Shown here piece by piece: positions 33,979 to 43,532 of a stretch of 64,000 nt of DNA. Positions within the stretch are counted from its first letter, which is position 1. The number at the start of each line of letters is the position of its first letter. The stretch is from Lachnospiraceae bacterium (lineage in GTDB: Bacteria > Bacillota > Clostridia > Lachnospirales > Lachnospiraceae). The notes beneath the pieces were generated by a model that was not told the origin of the DNA, did no database searches, and saw only the letters and a program-made list of their open reading frames with translations. The translations under genes and the position numbers were made by a program. The stretch is from positions 1 to 64,000 of the forward strand of contig SVFN01000026.1 in assembly GCA_015056815.1 (NCBI GenBank), in the 5' to 3' direction.

Positions 33979-34705
33979 CCGCTATACATTCCAACTGAAA
34001 GAAAGAATAGGGTTGTTACTGGAAATAATCCTTGTCACGACAGTGGTCAGCTTTTTGTTTTATGAATCGTTTCCGGCCCTGATTCTGGGCTTTCCCATTG
34101 GATTTTTCTGGAAGAAACGGAAACAGAAAAAATTGGCAGATGAACGGAAAATGCGTCTGAAGTTACAGTTTAAGGACGGTATCCTGGCGGTGTCAAATGC
34201 TCTGCAGGTTGGATATTCGATCGAGAATGCCTTTCTGGAGGGAGAGAAGGATCTTAGGATGACTTATCCTCCGGATGCGGATATTATAAAGGAATTTCAT
34301 CACATCAACAGTCAGGTGAAAAATAACAGAGTGTTAGAAAATCTGATAATGGATTTTGCTGTACGCACGCACATAAAGGATATTAAAGATTTTGCACAGG
34401 TATTTGTGATCGCCAAAAGAAAGGGCGGTGATCTGGCAGGTATCATTCAGAATACAGTGGATATCATCAGTGAGAAAATAGAAGTGCAGCAGGAGATCGA
34501 AACGATCCTGACGGCAAAGCAGTTTGAGCAACGGATCATGAGCGTGGTCCCGGTGATGATCATGTTTTATATCAGGGTGACTTCTCCCCACTTTTTTGAC
34601 AGTCTTTATCACAACCTGTTTGGGATCGGGCTGATGACTTTGTGCCTTGTTCTTTATGGAGCGGCGATCTATGTGGGAGAGCGTATCGTTACGATCGAAA
34701 TCTAA
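33968..34705 (+). CDS. tadB: Tad pilus platform protein TadB (245 aa)
   Basis: Two N-terminal membrane helices (~15-45), a cytoplasmic T2SSF domain (~65-190, LQFKDGILAVSNALQVGYSI, AKRKGGDLAGIIQNTVDII) and one or two C-terminal helices. It forms the inner-membrane platform with TadC and is driven by TadA. It begins within the end of tadA and ends about 80 bases before the next gene. Confidence 0.88.
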   Translation: MDYNRYTFQLKERIGLLLEIILVTTVVSFLFYESFPALILGFPIGFFWKKRKQKKLADERKMRLKLQFKDGILAVSNALQVGYSIENAFLEGEKDLRMTYPPDADIIKEFHHINSQVKNNRVLENLIMDFAVRTHIKDIKDFAQVFVIAKRKGGDLAGIIQNTVDIISEKIEVQQEIETILTAKQFEQRIMSVVPVMIMFYIRVTSPHFFDSLYHNLFGIGLMTLCLVLYGAAIYVGERIVTIEI

Positions 34706-34787
34706 AAAAATGGGATAAAACAAGGGATTATATAAAAGAAGTTACAAGGACAGGGACTGAAATACAAAACAAGATCCGTAAACAGCA

Positions 34788-36203
34788 ATGCATCATAGAC
34801 AGGTGGTTAGTGTGAGAAATGATAAAAAGAAAAAGAACATATTCAGAGGTATGGCAGCATTCTTACTATGCCGGATACCACTGGAAAAATACTGCGATGT
34901 CCGCGTCAGGGAAGATATGAAGGAGTTGGTTGCGCCGCTGCGGGTAGAAGAGGAACTGCGTTTCTATTATGAAAAGAGGATCGCCCTGTCTCTGGCGATC
35001 GTGGGAGCGGGAATCCTTCTGGCACTTTTGACAACCATCACACAGGGGCAGTCGGGAATATTAAAAGAGGCACAGGGGCGGCTTTATATTGAAAGAGACA
35101 AGGCAGACGGCATGGTAAAGCAGGCAGAACTGGTCACGGAGTATCAGGGAGAACAAGCGGTACTTGATCTGAAAATAGAGCCTGTAAAATATACCGAAGA
35201 ACAGTTTGAAGCAGTCTGTCTGGAAATGCAGGAAAAACTTCCCGCAATGATCAAAGGCGAAAACATGGATTTAGAGCATGTCTGTAAGGATCTTTATTTA
35301 CCGGAGCGTTATGGAAATTATCCGTTTGTACTGACCTGGAGCTTTGACAATTATGACTACATTCATACGGATGGAACTGCGGATCCAAAGCGACTGCGGG
35401 AATTGAAGGAAGAAGGGTCTGTGACACAGGTGGAGGCAGTGGTGACATATGACAGATATGAGATGACATTGCGCTTTCCGTTGCGGTTTATAAAGCCGGA
35501 GGAAGAGTCGGCAGATCTGTGGGAAGCGTTACAGGTATTTCTCGAAGAAGAACAGGACAGGCAGGGGACGCACAAACAATTTGTTCTTCCCGATTGCTTT
35601 CGTAAGAAAGAGGTAAGGTATGCAGAGAAAAAAAATCTGTCGTGGATCCGGATCTTTTTCCTGTCACTGGTTACTTCTGTGGTGCTTTTTTTTGCAGGAA
35701 ATCAGGATCTTCATAAGGAAACATTAAGGCGCAGGGAACAGCTTTTACGAAAATATCCGGAGTTTGTCAGTAAGCTCATGCTTTTTCTGGGAGCAGGAAT
35801 GACACCAAAGGCTTCTTTTTATCAGATTTATAAAGACTGTGAAAAAACGGAGTCCACCCATGCAAAACAGAAGGATTATTTTTACGAGGAATTGAAATAC
35901 ATGATCCATTCCCTGGAAAACGGGGTATCGGAGATCGAGGCTTATGAACAGTTCGGGAAGAAATGCAGGGTAAACCAGTATCGTAAGCTGATGGCACTTT
36001 TTGTTCAGAATCATAAGAAGGGGACGGCAAATTTTATCCGGCTGATGGAAGAAGAAGTGAGAGATAATTTTGAAAGACAGAAAAGTGAAGCCAGAAGACT
36101 TGGAGAAAAGGCAGGGACAAAGCTGTTGTTTCCCATGATCGTAATGCTGGGAATCGTGATGGTCATCATTATGGTTCCGGCATTTATCTCCTATCAGGTG
36201 TAG
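34788..36203 (+). CDS. tadC: TadC-like platform protein with large extracytoplasmic insertion (471 aa)
   Basis: A first membrane helix (~64-84) is followed by ~205 hydrophilic residues, a second helix (~292-312), then a T2SSF domain (YPEFVSKLMLFLGAGMTPKA) and a final helix (LLFPMIVMLGIVMVIIMVPA). The topology puts the 205-residue block outside the membrane, which is longer than in textbook TadC proteins. The GTG at 34812 has AGGTGG 5 bases upstream and may be the true start in place of the ATG at 34788. Confidence 0.78.
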   Translation: MHHRQVVSVRNDKKKKNIFRGMAAFLLCRIPLEKYCDVRVREDMKELVAPLRVEEELRFYYEKRIALSLAIVGAGILLALLTTITQGQSGILKEAQGRLYIERDKADGMVKQAELVTEYQGEQAVLDLKIEPVKYTEEQFEAVCLEMQEKLPAMIKGENMDLEHVCKDLYLPERYGNYPFVLTWSFDNYDYIHTDGTADPKRLRELKEEGSVTQVEAVVTYDRYEMTLRFPLRFIKPEEESADLWEALQVFLEEEQDRQGTHKQFVLPDCFRKKEVRYAEKKNLSWIRIFFLSLVTSVVLFFAGNQDLHKETLRRREQLLRKYPEFVSKLMLFLGAGMTPKASFYQIYKDCEKTESTHAKQKDYFYEELKYMIHSLENGVSEIEAYEQFGKKCRVNQYRKLMALFVQNHKKGTANFIRLMEEEVRDNFERQKSEARRLGEKAGTKLLFPMIVMLGIVMVIIMVPAFISYQV

Positions 36204-36299
36204 GTGTGCAGCCCGTGAAACAATGGCAGAAAGGAGTGTGCTTTTATGCGGGTTCACATAGATACAGACAATGCAGGCGGGCAGGAAAGGAGGAGGAAG

Positions 36300-36482
36300 A
36301 TGAACGGAAAAATCAAAGGACGATTCAGAAAAGCGGCGAAGGATAATCGGGGAATCGGGACTGTGGAGATGATACTGATTTTGGTAGTACTGATCGCACT
36401 TGTGCTGATTTTCAAGGAACAGATGATCTCTCTGGTAAATAATATATTCCAGACGATCACATCACAAAGCGGAAAGGTGTAA
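36300..36482 (+). CDS. Flp-type pilin (60 aa)
   Basis: This is a short prepilin: a positively charged leader (KGRFRKAAKDNRG) is followed by IGTVEMILILVVLIALVLIF. Cleavage after the Gly would leave Glu at +5, as in Flp pilins, and the hydrophobic helix is the polymerisation core. AGGAGGAGG precedes the ATG at 36300, so the longer frame from 36246 is not needed. The prepilin peptidase encoded at 38867 is the likely processing enzyme. Confidence 0.85.
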   Translation: MNGKIKGRFRKAAKDNRGIGTVEMILILVVLIALVLIFKEQMISLVNNIFQTITSQSGKV

Positions 36483-36486
36483 ATGA

Positions 36487-37926
36487 GTGAAAAGAGGATC
36501 GATCACGATATATTTGACATTTATGATGTCCATTATGCTGACTTTGGTTACTCTGTTGGTTGCCGGTGCCAGAGACAGCGTGATCCGGACGAAAACAGAG
36601 TGCAGTATGGATGCAGCGCTTTATTCTGTGTTTGCGGAGTACAACAGACAGCTGCTCGAGCGCTATGATCTGCTTTTCATTGATACCTCGTATGGAAACG
36701 GACAGGGAACGCCGGCAAACTGTGCAGCACATTTAAAGGACTATTTAAACCGGAATTTTCGGGTAAAATCCGGGATTACGACTTTAAATGCGCGCGATTT
36801 GCTGGCATTGTCTGTCGTAAACACTGAAATTACAGATTTTGCCCTTGCCACGGATGATAAGGGAGAGGTACTGGTAAGGCAGGCTGCCGATTATGTAAAG
36901 ACGGAATATGGACTAAACAGTCTGGAACGGATCAGGAAGAACCTGCAGACGGCAAAGGACGAAGGGTTTTTAACGATGGATGTATCCGCAAGGCAGATCG
37001 ACAATCAGGCACAGATTGACAATATGGAACTTCCCAAAAAACAGATTTCCGAAGAGGAATGGGAGGACATCCCGTTGGATAATCCTGCAGATGCGGTAAA
37101 TAGTGCAAGGATGGTGGGAATCTTATCCTTTGTGTTGCCGGAAGAAAATGAACTTTCCACTCAAGCAGTCAATCTTTCCAATTATGTTTCGAAGAGAAAC
37201 TGTCCTTGCGGAAGCGGGATCGGAAACCGAAAGGCAGTTACAATGGCAGACAGGATCTTATTTGATAAATATATTCTGCAAAAAGCAGACTGCTATACCA
37301 CAAAGGATCCGGACGGACTTTTACGCTATCAGATGGAATATGTGATCGGCGGACAGTCGGATGATGTCGGCAATCTGAAAAAAACAGTAGAAAAGCTGTT
37401 ATTCATCAGGCAGGCGGCGAATATGACCTATCTGTTTTCGGATGGAGCCAAGATCGCGGAAGCAGAGGCTTTAGCCTTATCTCTGACTGCGGTCGCAGCG
37501 GCTCCGGAATTTGCGGAACCGGTTAAGATTTCCATTTTACTTGCGTGGGCATATGCAGAAAGCGTGTATGATATCAGACATCTTCTTTCAGGCGGCAGGA
37601 TACCGCTTGTGAAAACAGCACAGTCCTGGCATTTTGGTCTGCAGGAAATGCTGCGGTTTCGTGAGCATCTTTCGGATGAACAGATGAAAAACGAAACAGA
37701 GCAGGGACTCTTATATGAAGACTATCTGGGAATACTCCTTTTGGAGACCGGTTATCGGGATAAGGTGTTTCGCATGATGGATCTGATAGAGATGGATCTT
37801 CGGCAGACAGTGGGAAACCAGAACTTCCGGCTGGATGCATGTATGGATTATGTGGAAGCAGAAGCGCAGGTGGAGAGCCGTTACGGTTATGGCTGTGAGA
37901 TCACCAGAAGCTATTACTATTATTAG
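36487..37926 (+). CDS. DUF5702-type Tad-locus protein (479 aa)
   Basis: Translation probably starts at GTG (36487), 9 bases after GGAAAGG. One N-terminal membrane helix, preceded by KRGSITIYLTFMMS, resembles TadE/TadG-type pseudopilins. The remaining ~440 residues are extracytoplasmic and helical, with LSGGRIPLVKTAQSW near the end. I associate this with DUF5702, found in clostridial Tad loci. It is likely a minor pilus component or scaffold; the exact role is unknown. Confidence 0.7.
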   Translation: MKRGSITIYLTFMMSIMLTLVTLLVAGARDSVIRTKTECSMDAALYSVFAEYNRQLLERYDLLFIDTSYGNGQGTPANCAAHLKDYLNRNFRVKSGITTLNARDLLALSVVNTEITDFALATDDKGEVLVRQAADYVKTEYGLNSLERIRKNLQTAKDEGFLTMDVSARQIDNQAQIDNMELPKKQISEEEWEDIPLDNPADAVNSARMVGILSFVLPEENELSTQAVNLSNYVSKRNCPCGSGIGNRKAVTMADRILFDKYILQKADCYTTKDPDGLLRYQMEYVIGGQSDDVGNLKKTVEKLLFIRQAANMTYLFSDGAKIAEAEALALSLTAVAAAPEFAEPVKISILLAWAYAESVYDIRHLLSGGRIPLVKTAQSWHFGLQEMLRFREHLSDEQMKNETEQGLLYEDYLGILLLETGYRDKVFRMMDLIEMDLRQTVGNQNFRLDACMDYVEAEAQVESRYGYGCEITRSYYYY

Positions 37927-37948
37927 ATAAAAGGAAAGGGGGTACTTT

Positions 37949-38788
37949 GTGATGCTCTTTTGGAAAAGCTGCATTTTAATAAAAGCGCTTATAAAAGTCA
38001 TAAAACTCCGAACACGATTTTCCTCCAAAAGAGTGTCGCAAAGTGCCTTAAAAGCGTCCCTTACAGTAGAAACAGCGTTTGTGCTTCCCATTTTTTTATT
38101 TGCTTTTTTACAGCTTTTATCTCTTTTGGATATTTTTCGATTTCATGCGCAGCTGGAGGCTGTGCTGCATCAGACCGCAAGGGAAATGGCTGTGTATGCA
38201 CATGCAAAGGAAGAGGTGTCCTCTTTATCCGGCGTATATGTGCGATCCAGAATCCTGGCACAGATCGGTACGGGAACAGACTATCCGATAAAGAACGGTT
38301 CCGCAGGGATATCTCTTACAGACAGCAGGATTCCGGACAAAGACTGCATTGTGCTGACAGCTGTCTATGAGACCAGGCCGCTTTTTGATGATCTTGGTTT
38401 TTCTTCTTTTCAGGCAACTGCCAATTGCGTGGTACGGGCGTTTACCGGATATGATGCGGAAAGTGCGCTAAAGGAGAGAGAAGCTGATGAGGAGATAGTA
38501 TATATTACTGAAAAAGGTAAAGTTTATCATCGGGATTATCACTGTAGTTCGCTGTCTGTTTCTTTATCCTGTGTGGAAAAGAAACAGGTGGGAGCCATGA
38601 GAAACTATGATGGGGAGAGATACCGAGCCTGCCCTTATTGCGGAAAAAGGACCGAAGGAAATGTTTATATTACCGGATATGGCAACCGCTATCACAGCAC
38701 GATCCTTTGCCACGAGTTGAAGCGATCGGTCATGGCGGTTCCCATTTCCCGGGTGGGCGGCCGCAGGGCATGTGCAAGATGCGGTTAA
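37949..38788 (+). CDS. TadE-like pseudopilin with C-terminal Cys/His-rich domain (279 aa)
   Basis: The TadE signature SLTVETAFVLPIFLFAFLQL (~37-56) gives a single membrane helix preceded by a basic segment. The C-terminal third carries two Cys/His clusters: VYHRDYHCSSLSVS..ACPYCG and YHSTILCHELKR..ACARCG. These look like paired zinc-binding knuckles, which is unusual for a protein part expected outside the membrane. The start is GTG 37949 or ATG 37952, after AAAGGGGG. Confidence 0.72.
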   Translation: MMLFWKSCILIKALIKVIKLRTRFSSKRVSQSALKASLTVETAFVLPIFLFAFLQLLSLLDIFRFHAQLEAVLHQTAREMAVYAHAKEEVSSLSGVYVRSRILAQIGTGTDYPIKNGSAGISLTDSRIPDKDCIVLTAVYETRPLFDDLGFSSFQATANCVVRAFTGYDAESALKEREADEEIVYITEKGKVYHRDYHCSSLSVSLSCVEKKQVGAMRNYDGERYRACPYCGKRTEGNVYITGYGNRYHSTILCHELKRSVMAVPISRVGGRRACARCG

Positions 38789-38866
38789 ATGGGGCTGTCA
38801 GTAGATCAGGGGCGTATTTGGAAGAAATCGAGAGTACTTGAAATTGATCGAATGAGGTATCATTTT

Positions 38867-39298
38867 ATGAAAGCAATGCAGGATTATGTATTTATAGCGG
38901 TTTTGCTATGGTGCAGCAAGAAGGATATTTGCCAGAAGGAGATCGCACCGGGAGCTGTCATAATGGGAACCGCTTATGGCTTTTTTCATCAGATTGCTTT
39001 TCAGAAGACGGATCCGGCGCAGATTCTGATTGGTGTCCTGCCGGGTCTGTGCTTTCTTGCATTATCTTTGCTCACAGGCGGTGCCATTGGATTTGGCGAT
39101 GGCCTTGTGATCTGTATGGGAGGATTGTATTATCCTCTGCAGATGGTTTTATACTGGCTTTTTTACGCCTTTTCTCTTTGTGCCATCTTTGGAAGCATGC
39201 TGATCTTTTGTAAAAAAGGTGGGCGAAAGACAGAGCTTGCTTTTGTCCCTTTTCTGACACTGGCGGCTTTTGGGGTCTGTCTGATACAGAACAGGTAG
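38867..39298 (+). CDS. prepilin peptidase (A24/TadV-like, 143 aa)
   Basis: This small polytopic membrane protein has the two aspartates of A24 aspartic proteases: Asp in WCSKKDICQKEI and the GxGD motif in GGAIGFGDGLVI. It would process Flp and TadE-like prepilins. The ATG at 38867 is preferred for its GAGGT site; the frame is open back to ATG 38789, directly after the upstream stop, and that longer start cannot be excluded. Confidence 0.78.
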   Translation: MKAMQDYVFIAVLLWCSKKDICQKEIAPGAVIMGTAYGFFHQIAFQKTDPAQILIGVLPGLCFLALSLLTGGAIGFGDGLVICMGGLYYPLQMVLYWLFYAFSLCAIFGSMLIFCKKGGRKTELAFVPFLTLAAFGVCLIQNR

Positions 39299-39330
39299 GG
39301 ATGGACCGGATAAAGGAGGGACCTGAAAAG

Positions 39331-39873
39331 ATGAAAAGAAAAGAAAGGCAACAAAGAACCGGAAGAAAAGTTTTTTGGAAAAAAGCCAGCAGTACTGTGG
39401 AAGCTGCATTTGTGCTTCCCATGATCCTTTCGATCATTCTGATCTGTCTGTCCCTATCCTATTTCCTTTACAACCGTCTTCTCATTACACAGACAGCCTA
39501 CATCGCCGCCTTGCGGGGAAGCAGACTGGAATGGGGCAGTGCATCGGAAAGTCATGGGGAAGCAGGCAGAGCCTGTGAAGAACTGCTGGGTGGACGTTTA
39601 CTGTTTACACAGGATCCGGGACTACAGATCAAGGCTCTTGGAAAGAATATTACGGTTTCGATAAAGATCCGCCAGGAGATCCCGTTTCGTGGAATGACAG
39701 GGATTTTTACAGGAAACAGGGATCCTGAGTGGGTTGCAGTGGGAAAGGCAGTGAAACAAAATCCGTATCGATTTATCCGGGACCACCGTATGCTGACGCA
39801 TTTGGCAGATCAGAGAAAAGAAGAATCACCGGGAAAAGAAAAAAGGAAAAACAATCCGGCTAAATCGTTATGA
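39331..39873 (+). CDS. TadE-like pseudopilin (180 aa)
   Basis: A basic N-terminus is followed by ASSTVEAAFVLPMILSIILI, the TadE membrane-helix motif with Glu at +5 from the processing region. The rest (~60-180) is extracytoplasmic and basic at the end. It is the second TadE-like protein of the locus and probably a minor pilin. AGGAGGG lies 9 bases before the ATG at 39331; the frame also opens at 39301. Confidence 0.72.
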   Translation: MKRKERQQRTGRKVFWKKASSTVEAAFVLPMILSIILICLSLSYFLYNRLLITQTAYIAALRGSRLEWGSASESHGEAGRACEELLGGRLLFTQDPGLQIKALGKNITVSIKIRQEIPFRGMTGIFTGNRDPEWVAVGKAVKQNPYRFIRDHRMLTHLADQRKEESPGKEKRKNNPAKSL

Positions 39874-39926
39874 CCTTTTTGGAGGAGTAAAAGCGAAGGC
39901 CGGCTGAATAGATAAGGAGAAGTATC

Positions 39927-41258
39927 ATGAGAGAACCGGTTTACAAACGGGATTACAACAAAAGCAGCCTTGTGTTTGAGGAGGCAAATGAAAAAGAAGA
40001 GAACAAGGGAGCGTTTTTCCAGCTCCAGATGATACTGGAAAACAAAATAGAAGGTTTTTTGCCCTGCGAGATCCATCCTTACAATGGAGAAAAACATATT
40101 TATTATGATATAACGGGCAGGCAGACCTTAGCCTGTATCTTTGAAAAAAAACAGATGAAGGCAGAGGAGGTAAAGGGGCTTTTACTGGGTATCAGGGACG
40201 CTCTGATACATATGCAGGAATATCTGCTGGATGCGGACAACCTTTTGCTGATCCCGGAATTTATTTATCTGGATCTGTCAGAAGGCAGTTATTTTTTCTG
40301 CTTTTATCCTTTTGAGATGTTGGAATTAAAGGAGCAGCTTATAAGGCTGGCGGAATATCTGCTTGAAAAGATCGATCATGAAGACCAGGAGGCTGTGTAT
40401 TCCGCTTATCAGTTCTATCGTCAGATCCGGGAAAGTAACAGTTCTTTTTTGCAGATTGTAGAGCAGATTTATGAGAAAAGAGAACCCATAACACAGCAAA
40501 AGAATGAGAAGCTGCTTAAAAGGGAATGCCAGGAAGATAAAGAGCCGGAGGATGAAGAGCTGTTTGCGGAACAGGATATAGAGACAGATGAACAGTCAGG
40601 AGACAGAAAAGAATGGGGATTATTTTATGCTGCCATGTGTTTCATTCTGGGAGGCCTTGGCTATGGTGGCTACGACTATTGTATGCTTGCCGGCCGGCAA
40701 AGAATATTTTCTGTCTATTGCAAAACAACAGCATTTCAGATCGCGTTCTGCATGATCCTGACAGGGATCGTGCTATGGTGCTTTTCTTTCTGTTATTACC
40801 GAATGAGAAAGAAACAGCAAAAGGAGATCTTACAGACCGAGGAGGAATGTGACAAAATCTATGAATTGTCTCTGCCGCAGGAGGAATCCGACTGGCCGCA
40901 GGAAGAAGTGAGCCCTGTCAAAGAGGAGAAGACAATGCTTTTAGCGGAGTACCGGTACAGGGAGGAGCGTCGACTTGTAAGTATGGATCACACAAAACAA
41001 GTGATCGAGCTGACAGATTTTCCTTTTACCATTGGCAAGATGGAAGGAGTGGTGGACTATGTGCTGTCTGACCGTTCTGTAAGCCGGATGCATGTAAGAT
41101 TTTCCTATCAGGAGGAAGAAGATACGGTTTATGTACAGGATCTGAACAGTACCAATGGTACCTATCATAACGGGATCCGCTTAGAAGGAAATGAAATGCT
41201 CCCGATCTACGCTCAGGACGAGATCCGGATCGGAAAGAGGATTTTTATCTATCAATAG
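39927..41258 (+). CDS. DUF6382/FHA-domain membrane protein (443 aa)
   Basis: The N-terminal ~190 residues resemble DUF6382 (kinase-lobe-like, with IYYDITGRQTLACIF). An acidic linker and two membrane helices (~225-290) follow, then a C-terminal forkhead-associated domain (~350-443: FTIGKMEGVVDYVLSD, RSVSRMHVRF, LNSTNGTYHNG). FHA domains bind phosphothreonine, so a Ser/Thr kinase elsewhere may regulate the pilus. AAGGAGAA precedes the ATG. It ends the Tad operon. Confidence 0.75.
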   Translation: MREPVYKRDYNKSSLVFEEANEKEENKGAFFQLQMILENKIEGFLPCEIHPYNGEKHIYYDITGRQTLACIFEKKQMKAEEVKGLLLGIRDALIHMQEYLLDADNLLLIPEFIYLDLSEGSYFFCFYPFEMLELKEQLIRLAEYLLEKIDHEDQEAVYSAYQFYRQIRESNSSFLQIVEQIYEKREPITQQKNEKLLKRECQEDKEPEDEELFAEQDIETDEQSGDRKEWGLFYAAMCFILGGLGYGGYDYCMLAGRQRIFSVYCKTTAFQIAFCMILTGIVLWCFSFCYYRMRKKQQKEILQTEEECDKIYELSLPQEESDWPQEEVSPVKEEKTMLLAEYRYREERRLVSMDHTKQVIELTDFPFTIGKMEGVVDYVLSDRSVSRMHVRFSYQEEEDTVYVQDLNSTNGTYHNGIRLEGNEMLPIYAQDEIRIGKRIFIYQ

Positions 41259-41328
41259 CCCTGAAGGGGCTAAGATCTGTGCAGTGTTTTTGTATATATG
41301 CTGAAATCACACTCTTTTCGGTTGTTTA

Positions 41329-41357
41329 TTGAAAAAGCAAACGTGTTTTGTTATAGT
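41329..41357 (+). promoter_or_regulatory. promoter of the rhomboid gene
   Basis: TTGAAA (41329-41334), 17-base spacer, TATAGT (41352-41357). The 13-mer GTGTTTTGTTATA across the spacer and -10 box recurs upstream of the MMPL gene (about 44750). Confidence 0.65.
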
Positions 41358-41435
41358 TGGATATAGCGATAGCAACTGGAAATTGACTTATCTGCTTTAA
41401 AATGTTACCTTTGATAAAGGAAAGCAGGTAAGAAA

Positions 41436-42509
41436 ATGATAGAACAGATTCAGTATTTTCTGGAAGATATCCTATATACGAAGTTAGACACCGGGCAGGA
41501 ACATTACAGGATTTTTTTCCGTCTCGAGAATAATTTTGTCAATGCAATACATGTGATCGATTGTGACCGGATCGAAGATCTTACACAAGAGCGGTTAGAA
41601 AAAATGATGAAACCGATCCAGTGGAAGGCATCCAGTGGTGCATCGGTAGAGGTCCATATGCTCAGTCTTCTTCTGACAGCACATGTGGAGGAATTTGAAA
41701 AGCGTCTGGGTGATAATATGTTTGTCTGGATTCTTGATACCTCAAACAGAGAACTTGTGGTGCCGGAGGGAAAAGCGCAGGAATTCTATGGGCTGAGGCG
41801 GCAACTGTCCGCTTTTCTGGCAGAGCCCTTTGAGGAAGAGGCATATATCCGCAGGCGGGAGGAGAGGAAACTTCCACAGCAGGTGGAAGATGTGCCAAAG
41901 ATTTCTCCTGTACAATGGTTTTTCCGGGGTTCCGTAGTCAATCACATGATCGTTGTCGTCAATATTCTGGTGTTCTTTGCCTGTATCCTGACGGGAGAAT
42001 TTCTTTATGACCAGGGAGCCAGAGTATATGAGCAGATTGTGCAGAACGGACAGTGGTACCGGATCATTACCTCTATGTTTTTACATGCGGATTCTTCGCA
42101 TCTGTTCAGTAATATGCTGTGGCTTGTGATTCTGGGAGATATTGTGGAGAGAATGAGTGGAAGATGGAAATATCTGATCCTGTATCTGGGTGCGGGGATC
42201 TGTGGGGACCTTCTTTCCATGTATTTAGAATACAGTCATCATTCCTTTGCAAGCTCAGTAGGAGCCAGCGGGGCGGTGTTTGGGATCGAGGGTGCTCTTT
42301 TATGGATCCTGATCCGCAATCATGGCAGGGTGCAGTCCATAACGGTTCCAAAGATTCTCTTCTCGGTCGCGCTTTCCCTTTATTACGGATATGCCGGTAC
42401 CAATATTGATAATGCTGCGCATCTGGGAGGCTTTATCGGCGGATTTTTGCTGGCAATATTATTGTATCGCAGGAAAAAAGATGAGGAAGGAATAGTTCAT
42501 GAAAATTAA
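41436..42509 (+). CDS. rhomboid-family intramembrane serine protease (357 aa)
   Basis: A ~165-residue cytoplasmic N-terminal part precedes six or more membrane helices. Catalytic Ser lies in SSVGASGAVFGIEGAL (GASG) and catalytic His in DNAAHLGGFIGG; the loop W-R sequence MFLHADSSHLFSNM provides the HxxxN oxyanion residues. Rhomboids cut helices of membrane proteins near the outer face. AAGCAGG/AAAGGA sites lie before the ATG. It overlaps the next gene by 11 bases. Confidence 0.9.
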   Translation: MIEQIQYFLEDILYTKLDTGQEHYRIFFRLENNFVNAIHVIDCDRIEDLTQERLEKMMKPIQWKASSGASVEVHMLSLLLTAHVEEFEKRLGDNMFVWILDTSNRELVVPEGKAQEFYGLRRQLSAFLAEPFEEEAYIRRREERKLPQQVEDVPKISPVQWFFRGSVVNHMIVVVNILVFFACILTGEFLYDQGARVYEQIVQNGQWYRIITSMFLHADSSHLFSNMLWLVILGDIVERMSGRWKYLILYLGAGICGDLLSMYLEYSHHSFASSVGASGAVFGIEGALLWILIRNHGRVQSITVPKILFSVALSLYYGYAGTNIDNAAHLGGFIGGFLLAILLYRRKKDEEGIVHEN

Positions 42510-43509
42510 CATATATTATGGAGGCAGGGGTGCTGCGGATGACTCTACACTTTATGTGATCGGCATCATGAAGAATGTTTTGGAGGAGTTAAATGTTCAG
42601 GTAGAGCAGTTTAACCTGTTTGAGATTAAAAATGCGATCACAACACTGCCGCGCACGCTGAAAAATGTGGATGGTATCATTCTGGCAAGCACCGTGGAGT
42701 GGTATGGGATCGGTGGCTACATGCATTCATTTCTGGATGCATGCTGGCTGTATGGTGACAAAAAGTGCATTTCCGGAATCTATATGCTTCCGGTGGTTAT
42801 GAGTACGACTTATGGAGAAAGAGAAGGCAAATTGACCCTGACGACCGCCTGGGAATATCTGGGAGGCAAGGTATGCAGCGGTATCTGCGGCTACATTAAA
42901 GACAGGGATGATATTGCGAATAATCCGGACTATATTAATATCATTGAGAAGAAAGCAGAGAATATGTACCGGGCGATCAATCAGAAGTTTGCAAGTTTTC
43001 CGGCCAGCAATCAGGAGATCCGGAGGAAAGTGGCAACTTACCGGACGGACGATCTTACTCCGCAGGAGACAGAACGGCTATCCCAGTATGTTTCGGATGA
43101 GCAGTATGTGAGGACACAGAGAGAGGATATTCAGGAACTGACCAATCATTTTAAAAATATGATGGATGCCGATGACAGAGAAGATGTGAGGGAAAGCTAC
43201 ATCGATGAGTTTGAATCCCATTTCAGGCCGCAGCCGGGAACGAAGGTATCCTATAAGTTTTTGATCGAGGACAGCCCTACGCCTTTGTGGATTTTTGTGG
43301 ATCAGAAATCATTTGTCTGTGAGTACAGGCCCGGCAGCGATGCAGTGGATGTGGAGATAACGCTTTCCGATTCTGTTCTGGATGAGATCATTGCGGGAAG
43401 GATGACGTTCCAGAGAGCATTTATGTCAGGCAGCATGCGGATCAAAGGGGATTTTAAGATCTTACGTAAACTCGATCAGCTTTTTGTGTTTATGGATGAA
43501 CAGATCTGA
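42499..43509 (+). CDS. flavodoxin-fold oxidoreductase fused to an SCP2-like domain (336 aa)
   Basis: Residues ~1-165 form an NAD(P)H/FMN reductase-like fold (MKINIYYGGRG, DGIILASTVEWYGIGGYMHS). Residues ~220-336 resemble an SCP2 lipid-binding domain (WIFVDQKSFVCEYRPGS, VEITLSDSVLDEIIAGRM, FMSGSMRIKGDFKILRKLDQ). An electron-transfer module joined to a lipid-binding module suggests a lipid-associated redox role (inference). It starts inside the rhomboid gene and is clearly co-translated with it. Confidence 0.7.
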   Translation: MKINIYYGGRGAADDSTLYVIGIMKNVLEELNVQVEQFNLFEIKNAITTLPRTLKNVDGIILASTVEWYGIGGYMHSFLDACWLYGDKKCISGIYMLPVVMSTTYGEREGKLTLTTAWEYLGGKVCSGICGYIKDRDDIANNPDYINIIEKKAENMYRAINQKFASFPASNQEIRRKVATYRTDDLTPQETERLSQYVSDEQYVRTQREDIQELTNHFKNMMDADDREDVRESYIDEFESHFRPQPGTKVSYKFLIEDSPTPLWIFVDQKSFVCEYRPGSDAVDVEITLSDSVLDEIIAGRMTFQRAFMSGSMRIKGDFKILRKLDQLFVFMDEQI

Positions 43510-43532
43510 AGATGCAGGGCTTCATTCATATT

